In this document: positions 63,531 through 64,000 of the stretch, one piece after another
Numbering within the stretch: position 1 is the stretch's first letter
Layout of the letters: each line of letters begins with the position of its first letter
Source of the DNA: Streptomyces cupreus
GTDB lineage: Bacteria; Actinomycetota; Actinomycetes; Streptomycetales; Streptomycetaceae
Assembly: GCF_014257025.1 (NCBI RefSeq)
Contig: NZ_JACMSF010000004.1
Location: 1 to 64,000 of the forward strand
Direction of reading: 5' to 3'
DNA length: 64,000 nucleotides
Made by a program: the position numbers and the translations under genes
Notes under the pieces: generated by a model
The model's input: only the letters and a program-made list of their open reading frames with translations
Told to the model about the DNA's origin: nothing
Databases searched by the model: none

Positions 63531-64000
63531 ATGGGGACACACTTCACGACCGGTTCCACGATCGAGCTGCGGGAGCTGGCATCCGAGGACTGGGACACCT
63601 GGTACGACGTCCTGCTGCGTGCCTTCGGCGGGCTGCCTGAGCCCACCGAGGAGCGTGAACTGTACCGGGGGCTCACCGAGTTCGACCGTTCCTTCGGCGC
63701 CTGGGACGGTGATCTGTGCGTGGGCTCCGCGGGGGCGTTCCGGTTCGGGGTGACCGTGCCCGGCGGGGCGTCGGTGCCCGCGGCGGGCGTGACGATGGTC
63801 GGGGTCGCCGCCACGCACCGGCGGCGCGGAGTCCTTACGTCGATGATGCGCAAGCAGTTGGACGACGCACGGTCCTGGGGCGAGCCGCTGGCGGTGCTGA
63901 CGGCGTCCGAGCCCGCGATCTACGGGCGGTTCGGATACGGCGTCGCGACCTTCCAGCTCGCCGCCGAGATCGATACGAGCCGGGTGCGGTTGTCGGTGCC
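63531..64000 (+). CDS. GNAT acetyltransferase, Eis-like (3' truncated)
   Basis: The gene runs off the right edge. MGTHFTTGSTIELRELASEDWDTWYDVLLRAFG opens like Eis-family proteins; GVAATHRRRGVLTSMMRKQL is the acetyl-CoA loop (RxxGx) and YGRFGYGVATF the following strand. Eis proteins acetylate amines, including aminoglycosides; a C-terminal SCP2 domain is expected beyond the window. ATG 63531 is the start, with GTAGG a little distant. Confidence 0.85.
   Translation, partial: MGTHFTTGSTIELRELASEDWDTWYDVLLRAFGGLPEPTEERELYRGLTEFDRSFGAWDGDLCVGSAGAFRFGVTVPGGASVPAAGVTMVGVAATHRRRGVLTSMMRKQLDDARSWGEPLAVLTASEPAIYGRFGYGVATFQLAAEIDTSRVRLSV

Overview
The window is high-GC, densely coded actinobacterial DNA. 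Gene content and order (nadD-rsfS, proA/proB, obg-rpmA-rplU-rne, mreBCD-PBP2-RodA, ndk-folC-valS, clpX-clpP-clpP-tig) match the conserved chromosomal core of a Streptomyces, in the stretch known in S. coelicolor around SCO2570-SCO2625. Most genes are on the minus strand. I see no insertion sequence, CRISPR array, integrase or rRNA.

Layout. 1-4.1 kb: the end of a NuoF-like/ferredoxin fusion, then an MFS exporter with a divergent MmyB-type regulator and two tiny zinc-ribbon proteins; two identical tRNA-Ala(GGC) genes bracket this block. 4.2-8.2 kb: histidine phosphatase, RsfS, an LCP wall-polymer ligase, NadD and two small membrane proteins. 8.3-14.6 kb: an M48 peptidase, two bitopic proteins sharing an N-terminal SVVFDE.FVRAA motif, proA, an unknown protein and proB. 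14.7-28 kb: a wall-glycopolymer island between proB and obg, with a pyruvyltransferase-family protein, two membrane-anchored CDP-glycerol/ribitol-phosphate transferase-like proteins, a GT2 glycosyltransferase, a fused cytidylyltransferase-reductase, a sulfotransferase-fold protein, PhoD and a frameshifted FG-GAP protein. 28-35.6 kb: obg, rpmA, rplU, giant RNase E/G and a DUF2344 protein. 35.6-41.8 kb: a Trp-rich 38-residue-repeat membrane protein, a low-GC secreted protein, a B12/radical-SAM protein and a CYTH-CHAD protein. 41.9-48.3 kb: rodA, PBP2, mreD, mreC, mreB. 48.5-53.6 kb: ndk, a small membrane protein, folC, valS. 53.7-59.2 kb: a lipid-anchorless single-pass protein, clpX, two clpP genes, tig. 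59.4-64 kb: tRNA-Pro, tRNA-Gly, an acyltransferase, an HD hydrolase coupled to a SpoIIE/PP2C phosphatase, and the start of a GNAT protein.

How it fits together. Three blocks concern the cell or spore wall: the LCP ligase plus the FVRAA pair, the polymer island, and the Mre/PBP2/RodA machine. From family knowledge, the fused enzyme should make CDP-ribitol, the two PF04464-type proteins should polymerise it, GT2, pyruvyl and sulfo enzymes could decorate it, and the LCP protein could attach the product to peptidoglycan made by the RodA-PBP2-Mre complex. This chain is inference; the individual family calls are read from motifs. The most promising little-described items are the polymer island with its polytopic transferases, the Trp-rich repeat protein, the shared FVRAA motif, the HD-SpoIIE pair and the frameshift in the FG-GAP gene.
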